DNA of 64,000 nt from Tomocerus qinae (taxonomy: Eukaryota > Arthropoda > Collembola > Entomobryomorpha > Tomoceridae), in contig JAECZT010000018.1 in NCBI GenBank assembly GCA_020055645.1, positions 62,001-126,000 on the forward strand. The letters run 5' to 3'. Positions 1 through 11,015 of the stretch are shown one piece after another. The position numbers and the translations under genes are program-made. The notes under the pieces were generated by a model. That model was not told where the DNA came from, searched no databases, and saw only the letters and a program-made list of their open reading frames with translations. Numbering within the stretch: the stretch's first letter is position 1; each line of letters starts with the position of its first letter.

Positions 1-64
1 CCGTTGACTTTATATTATTAGTTTAGTGACTGGTTTGCAAATAGTAGCCTACCCTTCTCACTAA

Positions 65-1654
65 CAATACTTCGGATTGCTCGCAAATGATTGGGACGAC
101 GTTCCACTTCCACGAATTGACAGAAAGGAATCCATTTACTTATTCATTGTTACCAAGAAGCGCCAAATTCCATCGAAACAGATTGTAAGACGAGATTTAG
201 CACATTTAAACTGTCAGATGTACGTTTACCTGATTTCTCAACTATCCGCGAAGAGTATACGGAAATTGTTTCTTTGTCCGTTCTGCAAAGGAGGGACTGT
301 TCACATTGACTTTACTCTGATGCCTGCAACCTTGGGATCTGATTTATTAACAGGATTTTGGGAGCATTTGAACAAAAATATGAACGGAGGAAAAATCGTC
401 GTGTTTGACTCTGAAATTACGCCGACTGTAGTAAGGCATATTCAAGACAGACCAGGAAATTATTACGGGTCCGAGTTGGTGACTTATAATATGGCAAAAG
501 CTGTCAATGGTTCCCTCAGTTTTTATTCCCATAGCGATATAGGATTATTTTTTGCCCCGACGGTAATCATCAGCAATTTTGTTGGGAAGAAATTTGGAAA
601 CACTAATTACTTAAGTTATATTCTGAATGCAACAACACTTAGTTTAATATATTGCATGTCAAAAGACGATCTGGCAGAAAAGCAATTTTCTTATTTAGTA
701 TGGCTATCTCCATTCCAATGGGAAATTTGGGTTTTGATAGGAGCAAGTTTTTTAATATCATGTCCATTCCTTCATGAAAAATCCTGGTCAAGAAAACTTT
801 TAAGTACTTTCATTTTGATTTGTAGACAGGGAATCAACTTGAAAACTAATCTATACTTTATTTTATCTATGGTGGCATTTTTCATGGCAACCTGCTACGA
901 AACTATAATCACTAGCCAGATAATCGTCCCTCCTGACCCAATACTTTATCAAAGATTAGACGAATTGCTTTACAATGACTATAAAATTTACATATATCTA
1001 GGGCATAATAAAATTCCTACTGGTGAAAGTTATGATTCTCTGTTAAGTACATACATCCCTATGCTAACCAAATATAAAATAAATGGAAATTTAAAAAATA
1101 ATTTTATGTTTGACAATTACGAATCGGCGTATGAAGGTCGGTTAAATTATTCCCACATTCTATTATATCATCCCAATTTAGTTATATCTAGTCCTTCCAG
1201 AACGGCAGAGATAAATTTAATTGAATTAAAACGTACAACAAAATTGGAGTGTTTTATTTTGCCCAATACTACCCCACCTGAATTAGAATATTATATATTT
1301 TATAGACATTTCAATTACAAATTTATGTCACTGATGAAAAAATACGGAGAGGCAGGGTTACTCAATTTCTGGTACGGAATGGAAAATTTTAGAGCTGTAG
1401 AAATACCAGTGCAGAAAGCAAGTGCTGGAGATATTAGTTCGCTACCAAGGGCTATTACCATTACATACAAAATGATTAATATTTTCACTTTGGCCGGTTT
1501 AAATCTACTAATTTTATGTCTACCAACTTTAATGATAGAAATGGGGTGCAAAAATCGAAAAAGGTATATTACAAACATTTATGTGGCATATCTACGATTA
1601 AAGATTTGTTTTGTTAATTTGTTTCAACGTGTGTTTAGATTATTTTCACTCTAA
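65..1654 (+). pseudogene. IR-like chemoreceptor, copy 1, 5'-truncated
   Basis: Paralogue of the intact copy at 8002-9864. Reading stays open from the CAA codon at 65 to the TAA at 1652-1654, about 529 codons. It lacks the signal peptide and the first ~100 residues: homology stops at about 65, right after a TAA at 62-64, and no splice acceptor precedes it. Three hydrophobic segments of an ionotropic glutamate receptor channel are present: M1 (WEIWVLIGASFLIS), M3 (LYFILSMVAFFMATCYE) and M4 near the C-terminus (INIFTLAGLNLLILCLP). No frameshift or stop lies inside. Either a 5'-truncated gene copy that has not yet decayed, or a gene whose first exon lies before the window. There is no credible initiating ATG in this stretch. 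Confidence 0.72.
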
Positions 1655-2755
1655 TTAAAGTTGTCAAGTGCTTAAAAGTATTTATTGGTAATACAATATT
1701 TAGTCTAAAGTAACAGTTGATTTTCTTTAAAAGCTCCAACACTTCATTCTTCTTACAAATAGATAGGTTTCAATAACAAAACATGAATAAAATACAAGTA
1801 TTTAAATATAAACGAACTCAGTTTAATTGTTAATGTATTTAGTGTGGCTAGTATGTAAGGAAATATGTATCCCTCTTAAGAGTAATATTAATGTAAATGT
1901 GGGAGGTAGTAACGCTTCAACATTTTGTGTTAACATAGGTATTGTAAATTGTACCTACTGTGTAGATTCGGGAGATGTATGGTAGGATTTACATGTGATT
2001 ATGTTAAGTGATTAGTATTTTATGTGTCATTATTATGTTATTGAAATTAATACACTCTTTTCTATTAAAAATCTAACTCCTAATAGACAATGATTGAAAT
2101 ACAATGATAACTCTGACAACCATGTCACTATAGTTGGATTTTTATGGTGCCTATTGCGACTGCCATACGAAAGTAAGTTAGTGTGTTTTATGTATTTCCT
2201 ACGAAATATAGAAATAGCAGTTAATAATCCTAATATTGATGGATTTGCTTATTATTTTAAGTGATTAGCAGTTTATATATTATATATTTAATTAGAAAAA
2301 ATGCTATTGCTATTCTAATCAGGGAAATTATTACAATTCTCAGTAAAATCTTAATCTTAATAGACAAAAAATGAAATACAATTAAGTCATAAAAATAAAG
2401 TATATAATACGAAAATTCTTATATTGCTGCGGTTTAACCTGCAGTTTATTAGCATTTCTACGATTCTACGGTTAAATAATTGGTTTGTTAATTTCTTAGG
2501 TTTATTCTACGCTATTGTTCTGCAGAGTTTATTGCTTAATAATATTGTATGAAATCACAGATATAGACTACTGACGTACTCTACACACATAAATGTAACA
2601 GATGGAGTATCCCCATCCTACCACATTATCTATCATGTCAGCGCTCATGCATCCTCATTCTCATTAAGCTGTAACCTGGGCTTTGTATGAAATATAAAAT
2701 GTATGTCTGTAAAAGTTTTTTTATCAATCTATAAAAGTACTTTCTTTTTGTGGGG
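1655..2755. other. AT-rich 3' flank of IR copy 1
   Basis: No gene seen. The part at about 1770-2060 is the IR-family 3' flank; it recurs at about 2755-3450 (interrupted), 6828-7010, 11954-12270 and 38900-39195. Shared markers are a 'gaataaaata' start, 'ggctagt', 'gggaggta' and 'tgttaagtgattagtatttt'. The flank therefore duplicated together with the receptor gene. The remainder is unremarkable AT-rich DNA. Confidence 0.5.
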
Positions 2756-2855
2756 AGATTTTATTATAAAAACATGAATAAAATAACCTTACGGCCCCTG
2801 TTATAAAAGGTTTCAAATATAAAGGCAATATAAACGTATAAAGGTATATACATAC

Positions 2856-3252
2856 TGTAGTAGTTGTAGAGACTCTATTGTAGAGAGTCATAAAGTAAGT
2901 TATGCTGTAGCGGGTTATTGGGATATTTGAATGTTAGTCAGCCAATCCGCGAGAGTAAAAGGGACGCACGTCGACGTTTCGTGGTGTGTGTAGTTAGACC
3001 AGAGAGCAGAGCGGAAAGGGAATCATTCTCTCTGTTGGGCTTGAGTCGTGTGCGTGTTGGCTGATGGGCTAATAAACGGGGATTTGGATCTGGACTTCGG
3101 ATTGCGTTTCCTTGTAGCATACCAGCATACGGGCATTTCAGGACAAGCATACTAGGACGGGCATTTCAGGAATAATCGGTTCCCAGGTTCGGTCGACTCT
3201 GACAACGTGCAGGCTTACCGTCTGAGGCGCATCCACCGTGAACCATATCACA
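2856..3252 (+). mobile_element. Solo LTR (397 bp) in an IR 3' flank
   Basis: A GC-rich island starts TGTAGTAGTTG and ends CATATCACA (TG...CA), flanked by the 4-bp duplication ATAC at 2852-2855 and 3253-3256. It interrupts a copy of the IR 3'-flank repeat, which is recognisable on both sides (2760-2850 and 3260-3450). An AATAAA lies near 3070. No internal retroelement sequence remains, so a solo LTR left by LTR-LTR recombination is the simplest reading. The family was not identified; the 4-bp duplication suits Ty3-type elements. It is unrelated to the LTRs at 27684 and 35724. Confidence 0.55.
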
Positions 3253-3680
3253 ATACTTTCATTATTTAATATATTTTGTTTGGCTAGTGTGAAAGGAAGT
3301 ATAATTGCTTTTCTAGGAATTATGAGTATGGGAAGTAGTAACCCTATAATATAATAATGTTTGTTAGTAATGTAGGTATAATGAAATATAATGAAGCAAT
3401 AGAAATAAATATTATTTACGACAAAAACTCTAATGTGATTGCGTATTAATTTCGACTGTTTTATCATCATAATATGATATTTATTATTTTTTTGAACATT
3501 GGATAAGGTTGGATATCAAAACAAAAAGTAGTGAGATACACAAAATTAACTTTGACATAATAACCATCATAAATTGTGTTGGATTACTATAATATATCTA
3601 AATTGATGGCAACGCTATTAAACTTAATTATTTTACCATAATATAATATTTCCATAGCCTCAGACATAAGACAGAAGACA

Positions 3681-4875
3681 GACCAGGAAACTGTTACGGA
3701 TCGGAGTTGGTGACTTACAACATGGCAAAGGCTGTCAATGGATCCCTTCGATTTTACACGCATGGTGAATTAGAATTATTTTTTTCCCCGACAGTAATCG
3801 TCAGTAATGTCATTAATGAGAAATTTGGAAATACTAATTACTTTAATTACATGATGAATGCAACGACAATTAGCTTAATGTATTGCATGTCTAAAGACGA
3901 TCTGGCCGAAAAGCAATTTTCTTATTTAGTTTGGTTATCTCCATTCCCATGGGAAATTTGGGTTTTGATCGGAACAAGTTTTTTATTGCCATGTCCATTC
4001 CTTCGTGAAAAATCATGGTCGAGAAAACTTTTCAATACTTTCATTTTGATTTGTAGACAGGACATCGACTTGAAAACCAATTTATACTTTATTTTATCTA
4101 TGGTGGCGTTTTTCATGGCAACTTGCTACGAAACTATAATCACTAGTCAAATAATCGTTCCTCCTGACCCGATACTTTATCAAAGATTAGACGAATTGCT
4201 TCACAACGACTATAAAATATACATATATCTTGGGAATAATGAAATTACCCCTGAAACTTATGACTTTCAGCTTCGGAGATATATACCTATGCTTGCCAAA
4301 TATAAAATAACTAGAAATGTAGAAGATTATTTTATGTTTGATAATTACAAGTTGGGGAATGTAGATCAGTTAAACTATTCAACATAATATTACATCATCC
4401 TCACTTAGTTATATCTAGTCCTACCAGAACGGCAGAGATAAATTTGATGCATTTAAAACTGACAACAAAATTGGAATGCTTTATTTTACCGGATACTACC
4501 CCACCCGAATTAGAATATTATATGTTTTACAGACATTTCAAATACAGATTTATGTCACTAATGCAAAAATACGGAGAGGCGGGTCTACTCAACTTCTGGT
4601 GCGGAATGGAAAATTTTAGAGCTGTAGAAATACCAGTGCAGAAAGCAAGTGCTGGAGATGTTAGTTCTCAACCCAGAGCTATTACCATTACATTCAAAAT
4701 GATTAATATTTTCACTGTAGCTGGTTTAAATTTATAAGTTTTATGTCTACCAGCTTTAATGATAGAAATGGGGTACAAAAATCCAAAAAGGTATATTTCA
4801 AACATTTATTTAGCATTTCTACTTTTAAAGAATTGTTTTGTTAATGTCTTTCATCAATGTGTTCTTAGATTATAA
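3681..4875 (+). pseudogene. IR-like chemoreceptor, copy 2, decayed
   Basis: Homologous to the middle and C-terminal part of the receptor at 8002-9864. Homology starts abruptly at about 3681, so roughly 220 N-terminal residues are missing. Reading is open to about 4387, where a single-base loss shifts the frame and makes a TAA ('ttcaacataa' against 'ttcccacatt' in the intact copy). It resumes in another frame from about 4390, and a second stop at 4735-4737 (TTA to TAA) interrupts M4. Similarity continues past that stop to about 4875. M1 and M3 remain recognisable. At least three disabling changes make this a pseudogene. Confidence 0.85.
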
Positions 4876-4941
4876 TATCCTGTTAGCGTAATAATACAGT
4901 TAATAAAAAATATGTCTAAAGGAACAGTGGATTTTTGTTAA

Positions 4942-5254
4942 GGGCGGTTGAACATAAGCATACACTTTGTGCGTGTTAATTTGTTATGTAACACGTTTTG
5001 AAATATATCTTTAGAGGGAATATATGATTTTAGCTTTAGCGGGAATATATGATTTTTGCTTTAGCAGGAATCGTTAATGGTATAATTCAAAGCTTGCTAG
5101 AAATTTCAAATTTTTCAAATTCACAAGTTCGAAGTATTCACCTTCCGCCACTTTTTTTAAATTTAGAAGATTTTTGTTAAGAAAAGTATATATTATTCTA
5201 ATAGGTACTATACACAAAGTGTATGCTCTAGTTAACCTTCTATTATAGCCGCCC
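4942..5254. repeat. Inverted-repeat element, 313 bp
   Basis: Starts GGGCGGTTGAAC and ends in the complementary GCCGCCC. Internally AGCATACACTTTGTG (about 4957) is mirrored by CACAAAGTGTATGCT (about 5213). Looks like a non-autonomous foldback or MITE insertion downstream of the IR pseudogene. No clear target duplication was found. Confidence 0.45.
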
Positions 5255-5462
5255 ATAAATATTTATACCTCACTATCTATATATGTAGGTAAAGTTTAAT
5301 ATAAAAACATTAATAAAATACCCATAATCGGGTGGCAAAAATTTAACCGACATTAAATGTAAAGCTGTAGTTACCATTGTAAACAGAAATAAACAGTGTC
5401 CCTTTTTGGGGAAAAGAGAGAGGTGGCATTATTGCATTATAAATAATTTTAAGTTCAATTAA

Positions 5463-5602
5463 TTTTAAAATGTATATCACTACATGTGACCCAGAAATAA
5501 AATTGCTGGCCAGAAATAAAATTGCTAACCAGAAATAAAATTTTTATTAAGGGCGGCATTTTCTATTTTGCACTGGGCGGCATTCAACCTAGGGACGGCC
5601 CT
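5463..5602 (-). mobile_element. End of a hAT-like MITE with a small tandem repeat
   Basis: Read on the minus strand, the right edge begins CAGGGCCGTCCCTAGG, a terminus of the CAGGG type common in hAT MITEs. At about 5490-5545 three copies of 'ccagaaataaaattgct' follow one another. The opposite terminus was not found, so this is a fragment. Confidence 0.35.
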
Positions 5603-5606
5603 GCAT

Positions 5607-5756
5607 CCGAGTGTTACAAGACAGAACATCTGAGCTGGAATCTACGGTGGAAACCCTTCAAGAACAGCTGAACATCCAAAAAGAAGAGCTAAAAATTTTA
5701 TGTAAGCAAATTCATACTTCTGAAGCTGAAACAAAACGTAAGAGTGTATATATATA
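5607..5756 (+). pseudogene. Coiled-coil exon-like fragment
   Basis: An open stretch ending in TAG encodes a charged heptad-rich segment (SELESTVETLQEQLNIQKEE) typical of a coiled coil. It begins right after the hAT-like end at 5602 and has no ATG. Codon use is unlike the surrounding noncoding AT-rich DNA. It may be a captured or residual exon of a coiled-coil protein; its source could not be identified. Confidence 0.3.
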
Positions 5757-6684
5757 GTTTAAGCCTTAAAAACTTGATTTTAGATCGATGAGTCACCATA
5801 AAGGCTAGAAATAAGTGTACAAGCCTGTCTAGTAATCTAATCTAAACTAAGGCCTGCCTGGAGTTTTAATCTGCTCAGGTCCATATTATGTAGTTAGTCT
5901 GGAGCTAAAGCTGTTAGAAACCGTGATTGTCGTATATTTGTTTATTATTATCATTGATTTGCCTTTGAGGGGATGAAATAAGGTGGGTTGAAGTAGCCCA
6001 CTATAAAAGATCTGTTGGTGTCACTGGTGGTCGGTTAAGATGTTTATTTGTGTACAAGCTCTTTATAAATGTTCAAAATGTTCATAAACAATTTTCAAAA
6101 TTTTTGAAATCAAAAAATTGAAAAAAGGTTTTGTGAAAATCCTCATTTGGGTTTCTGGTTATGAGATTTACATTCAGAAAAAGTTTCAAATCAGCGGTTT
6201 GTATTTAGAGGTATTTGTGCAGCTAATATTATAGTGATAAAGTTTTTATTACGCAGGAACTAACCCGAAAAGAGGGAAGCCAACAAAAAGGTTATTACTG
6301 GACACATATTTGTGATTTTAACAGCAACACTCATCTCAATTTTAGTGCATTGATCTTTTTCAACCGTCTACCATACGTCCAAAACTTGAATTAAATCGTG
6401 GGATCCAGTTTACAATTACAATAGCAACACATTTTATAGTGTATTAAGGTAAGGTTACACGCTTCTCAACAAACGCACAACAAAATATACATTGGTAGAT
6501 TTCAGTATATCACATCAAGAAAAATAATATTCATTTTAAGAAAATGGGGTTATAGTCATCAATCATGCATGGATATTCAATATATAGTAATAATTACAAT
6601 ACACATTAACAATTACAAACATTTTCTTAAAATGTCAATATTTTATATTATCATTAGACTAAATTTCATAAATTGGTATTAATT
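5757..6684. other. AT-rich spacer, no gene seen
   Basis: No convincing coding sequence. At about 6532-6546 and 6621-6636 the motif CATTTTAAGAAAATG appears in inverted orientation, suggesting another small foldback repeat. Confidence 0.4.
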
Positions 6685-6800
6685 AGCTCGTCTGAGGAAC
6701 CGAGCTTATAGAACCGCAGTTTGTTCTTGTACCCATCTTTAAACTTTGGATGAATTCGGATGAATTTGGATGAATTAGGATGAATCGGATAATTCACCCG
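6685..6800. repeat. Fragment of the AGCTCGcCTGA repeat plus GGATGAATT microrepeat
   Basis: 'agctcgtctgaggaaccgagcttatagaaccgcag' resembles the left end of the elements at 9939 and 20918. Directly after it, about four copies of 'ggatgaatt' occur at about 6748-6786. Truncated copy. Confidence 0.45.
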
Positions 6801-6827
6801 AACTACTCCTATGAGTTATATTAATGT

Positions 6828-7010
6828 AGATATGGAAGGAACATTTTGTGTTAACATAGGTATTATAAATTGTACCTACTGTGTGGAGGGGGGACATGTA
6901 TTGTAAATTGTAAGATGTAAATGTGATTATGTTAGGTGATTAGTATTTTAGATATTACATTATTATAATCTTGAAATTCTCTTTCTATTAAAAATAAAAA
7001 TCGTAATAGA
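6828..7010. repeat. IR-family 3' flank copy
   Basis: Matches the downstream flank of IR copy 1 at about 1890-2060 ('ttttgtgttaacataggtat' and 'ttgtacctactgtg' are shared). No receptor coding sequence sits immediately before it, so it marks a further rearranged copy of the duplicated unit. Confidence 0.5.
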
Positions 7011-7780
7011 CTGATTGAAATACAATGATTAATTGAATTGAATAATATTAGAAAAGCTAAACAAAACGACAGACATAAAGTTAACTTTTACTTATAGCCA
7101 TCATAAATTGTAATTGAGGGTTATTTATTTAAGCTTATGGCATAGTAATATAGTTATAACTAATTAGTTTTTTAGTTTACTACTTATATCTTAAATCCAT
7201 AGCCTCAGATGTAGCATTGCACTTAAATAATTTACGGCAGTTATTGTTCTGATTACATACTTCAAAATAAGCGGTAGGACTGTACAACCCAGTCAATGAT
7301 AGAAAATGGCTTTTATTAGATAAAATCGTTGTTTGAAAAGGCTCTACAAAATTTTCTCGGTCTTTCCCATCAAGAAGCTGCTGCTACTTAACAAAGAGAA
7401 AGAAAACACTATATTGTGCAATGAATATTCGGAAACACTATGTATTTTTACGACAACCATCAACTATCCAAATTTTCATTTTTCCCATTTGAAATACACA
7501 GAATGTAATAATCTTTACTCTACATAAACATAAACTGGGGCATGCGCATGGGATTCTTGAATATATTATAATGTATCGATATGGCTTTTGTGAATATTAT
7601 ATATTTTAATAAATGTGCTATCATTACTTAACGAGCACACTGTTTTAATAGGTGCAAATTTTTACAATTATCACAATGTAAAATAATATAGTTAATAGCC
7701 GTTTTAATATTATAAGCATTAACGGAAGTTTTAATATAATTAATCATCACTACATGTTTGTTAATTGGTACTAATGGAAA
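7011..7780. other. AT-rich spacer upstream of IR copy 3
   Basis: A 64-codon open frame at 7333-7527 has no recognisable domain and is probably chance. 'catagcctcagatgtag' at about 7198 resembles sequence just before the IR pseudogene at 3655, so this spacer belongs to the duplicated unit too. Confidence 0.4.
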
Positions 7781-7789
7781 TTAACTATT

Positions 7790-8001
7790 GTTCAGGGACT
7801 CAATTCACTTACAAACGGTTACATTTTGGTCGACTGACAATTAACTAAAAAGCGTTGGAGTAATATAGACTATTGTTGAACGCTATTACGATTTTCTACT
7901 TCAACGTATCTCTAGCATCTATAAAGTAATCAGTTTGTATGTGCGATACGACAAGAAAAGTTCAGAATTATATCTTGTTGGTTTCCCTGAATTATTTCAT
8001 C
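7790..8001 (+). promoter_or_regulatory. Conserved 5' flank of IR copy 3
   Basis: Closely matches 36718-36926 upstream of IR copy 4. Shared pieces include 'ttttggtcgactga', 'aacgtatct' and 'tataaagtaatcagttt'. Conservation up to the ATG suggests the promoter and 5' leader duplicated with the gene. 'ctataaag' at about 7920 is a candidate TATA box; no start site can be assigned. Confidence 0.4.
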
Positions 8002-9864
8002 ATGACAATCGGAAAAATTTACTTCTCTTTTCTTATTTTCATTTTATTGTCCACCAATTGCAACGTAACATGTGTGAATTTGGAAATCTCTGCAGAACAG
8101 GAATGCACAATACATCTGATCGGTTTTGGTGATAAATATTTAAGAGACCAAATAATCGTGGAGAACCAAGGAATGTACAGACCTTGGACCATTTCATCAA
8201 AATCTTTTAATCTGTCTCAAATTGAATTCACTTACAATGAAAAATGCGACATAAATATCGTCATTGGGGGACATGGAGAAGAATACTTCGGACTGCTCGC
8301 GACTGATTGGGTCGACGTTCCACTTCCACGAATTAACAGGAGAGAATCCGTTTATTTATTCATTTTTACCGAGAAGCGCCACATCCCATCACAACGGATT
8401 GTAAGACGAGATTTAGCACATTTGAACTGTCAGATGTACGTTTACTTGGTTTCTCAACTATCCATGAAGATTGTGCGGAAATTGTTTCTTTGTCCGTTCT
8501 GCGAAGATGGAACTGTTCTTACTGATTTTACAGATATATCTTTTACCTTGGGATCTGATTTATTAACTGGATTTTGGGAGTATTTGAACGAAAATATGAA
8601 CGGAGGAAAAATCTACGTGTTTGATTCCCAAGTAACCCCGATATTAAGGAATGTTGAGGACAGGCCAGGAAACTATTACGGATCAGAATTGGTGACTTAC
8701 AACATGGCAAAGACAGTCAATGGATCCCTTCGCTTTTTTACTCATAGCGATTTAGGATTATTTTTTGCCCCGACAGTAATCGTCAGCAATTTTATTGGGA
8801 CGAAATTAGGAAATAATAATTACTTTAGTTACGTGCTTAATACGACGACAATTAGCTTAATGTATTGCATGTCTAAAGACGATCTGGCCGAAAAACAGTT
8901 TTCGTATTTAGTTTGGTTTACTCCATTCCCATGGGAAATTTGGGTTTTGATCGGAGCAGGTTTTTTAATATCATGTCCATTCCTTCGTGAAAAATCATGG
9001 TCGAGAAAACTTTTCAATACTTTCATTTTGATTTGTAGACAGGACATCGACTTGAAAACTAATTTATACTTTATTTTATCCATGGTAGCGTTTTTTATGG
9101 CAACCTGCTACGAAACTATAATCACTAGCCAGATAATCGTCCCTCCTGATACAATACTTTATCAAAGGTTAGATGAACTGCTTTACAACGGCTACAAAAT
9201 ATACATGTATATTGGAGATAATGGAATTACTCCTGCCATTTATGACTCTCAGATTAGGAGATACATCCCTATGCTGGCCAAATATAAAATAACTACAAAT
9301 TTAGAGGATCATTTTAAGTTTGAAAAATACAAACCGGTGTTTGAAAATGAATTAAATTATTCCCACATTCTATTACAACATCCTAACTTAGTTATGTCCA
9401 GCCCTACAAGAACGGCAGAGATAAATTTGATGCATTTAAAACTGACAACAAAATTGGAATGCTTTATTTTACCTGACGCTACCCCATCCGAACTGGACTA
9501 TTATTTATTTTACAGACATTTCAAATACAGATTTATGTCACTGATGCAAAAATACGGAGAAGCTGGTCTACTTAACTTTTGGTACGGAATGGAACAATTT
9601 AGAGCTGTGGAAATTCCAGTGCAGAAGGCAAGTGCTAGAGACGTTAGTTCACAACCTAGAGCTATTACCATTACATTCAAAATGATCAATATTTTCACAA
9701 TAGCTGGTTTAAATTTATTAATTTTATGTCTACCAGTTTTAATGATAGAAATGGGTTACAAAAATCGAAAGAGGTATATTACAAACATTAATGTAGCATT
9801 TCTACGGTTAAAGAGTTGTTTTTTTGATGTCTTTCAATGTGTCCTTAGATTATTTTTAAGCTAA
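8002..9864 (+). CDS. Divergent ionotropic-receptor-like chemoreceptor (intact copy 3)
   Basis: Intronless gene for a 620-residue membrane protein. The ATG at 8002 is chosen because it begins a signal peptide (MTIGKIYFSFLIFILLSTNC) and the same start is conserved at 36927; the frame is open further upstream but not conserved as a leader. Layout: signal peptide 1-22; a long extracellular part to about 310; M1 about 311-331 (WEIWVLIGAGFLIS); a degenerate pore region; M3 about 353-373 (LYFILSMVAFFMATCYE) followed by ITSQIIVPP, the counterpart of the conserved segment after M3 in glutamate-receptor channels; a second extracellular lobe; M4 about 561-586 (INIFTIAGLNLLILCLP); a basic tail. IR-family channels sit in sensory neuron dendrites. 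Classic glutamate-contact residues are not evident, so this is a divergent, probably chemosensory, member. Ligand unknown. Confidence 0.82.
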   Translation: MTIGKIYFSFLIFILLSTNCNVTCVNLEISAEQECTIHLIGFGDKYLRDQIIVENQGMYRPWTISSKSFNLSQIEFTYNEKCDINIVIGGHGEEYFGLLATDWVDVPLPRINRRESVYLFIFTEKRHIPSQRIVRRDLAHLNCQMYVYLVSQLSMKIVRKLFLCPFCEDGTVLTDFTDISFTLGSDLLTGFWEYLNENMNGGKIYVFDSQVTPILRNVEDRPGNYYGSELVTYNMAKTVNGSLRFFTHSDLGLFFAPTVIVSNFIGTKLGNNNYFSYVLNTTTISLMYCMSKDDLAEKQFSYLVWFTPFPWEIWVLIGAGFLISCPFLREKSWSRKLFNTFILICRQDIDLKTNLYFILSMVAFFMATCYETIITSQIIVPPDTILYQRLDELLYNGYKIYMYIGDNGITPAIYDSQIRRYIPMLAKYKITTNLEDHFKFEKYKPVFENELNYSHILLQHPNLVMSSPTRTAEINLMHLKLTTKLECFILPDATPSELDYYLFYRHFKYRFMSLMQKYGEAGLLNFWYGMEQFRAVEIPVQKASARDVSSQPRAITITFKMINIFTIAGLNLLILCLPVLMIEMGYKNRKRYITNINVAFLRLKSCFFDVFQCVLRLFLS

Positions 9865-9938
9865 TTAATGTGGTCAAGTGCTTTAAATGTATAGCTAGGT
9901 AATAAAAAATGTAAGTATAAATGTAACAGTTGATTTTA

Positions 9939-10949
9939 GCTCGCCTGACGAGCTATATAGAATCGCACAGTCTGTCCGTCCGCGCGATGAAACTACACCA
10001 AGTTTGTCCCCACGATAACTGTCAAAGGAATTGAAGGAATTTGATCAAACTTGGCAAAAAGGTTGTCTATGGGCTTGTGACGATCCCTATTGATTGTTGA
10101 CAAAATATGTCTAACGGTTCGCAAATAACAGCCGAAAAAATATGTTATTTAATCTTCGGTGTTACTGTTGATTGCCATAATGCCGCTTTTATTGAAAACT
10201 TGTTGAAATATTTGTAATGGTTCTAAAACACAGACCAAAATTAATCTGTATGCTTGTCAAACATGAATTTCTGCTCTTATATAACTTGGATTAATATAGT
10301 ATTAATTGCCAAATTATTGGTTAACATATTCAACCTACAAATTGTCCATTTTATTCTGCTTGCTTTTAATAGGTAATTTTATAGTCGCAATAAACGTTTC
10401 TACTTAAAACTGCTTCCAGCTGTCGAAAAACGAGGGTACAAAAGATTAAATTGAAAGTTTAGATGTGCTTTTGTTTAACAAGGCATGACGATTTCATTTG
10501 GTAGACAATATTAATCCATTATTGTACACAGGCGTTTTAGCTTGCCTCAATAAGAAATTTTGATAGTCAACCTTAATCAATTTTGATTTTCTGTTGATTT
10601 TGATAGTCATCACTAATCGATTTTTATTTTCTGTTGATTTTGATAATCAACATTAATCAATTTTGATTTTCTGTTAATTTTGATAGTGAACAATAATCAA
10701 TTTTGATTTTTTGTTGATTTTGATGGTCAGCATTAATCAATTTCGGTTTTCTGTTGATTTTGATAGCCAACATTAATTTTTTTATTTTCTGTCGATTTTC
10801 ATAATCAACGTTGATCTTTGATTTTCCATTTTTTTGATGGTCGACATTCATCTATTTTGATACTCAATGTTAATCAATAAATATCAAAATAAACCAATTT
10901 CTATTATTCTACCAAAGATGTGGGCACGGTCCCCTTTTCTCAGGCGAGC
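9939..10949. mobile_element. Non-autonomous element with GCTCGCCTGA inverted ends
   Basis: GCTCGCCTGA at 9939-9948 is mirrored by TCAGGCGAGC at 10940-10949. The left end also folds on itself (GCTCG cctga CGAGC). Similar sequence continues past the right end (cttctgttacggcttgctgtagg), shared with 21790, so the true boundary may be about 30 bp further. A second copy spans about 20918-21840, with fragments at 6685 and 48535. No transposase. It interrupts the IR 3' flank. Hairpin ends raise a Helitron-like alternative to a TIR transposon. Confidence 0.55.
10535..10865. repeat. Tandem repeat, ~40-bp unit, inside the GCTCG element
   Basis: About eight degenerate units of roughly 40 bp built around 'ttttgatagtcaac' and 'aatcaattttgattttctg'. 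Isolated units ('attttgatagtcaaa') occur in the sister element at about 21388-21560, so the array expanded in this copy. Confidence 0.65.
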
Positions 10950-11015
10950 TTCTGTTACGGCTTGCTGTAGGTTTTGTCAATACATACTTCATTATCAATA
11001 TAAGTGGGTAGGGCT

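Noticed and set aside
3138..3470. 110-codon minus-strand ORF across the solo LTR right edge
   Set aside because: Runs from LTR into AT-rich flank without domain or codon signal.
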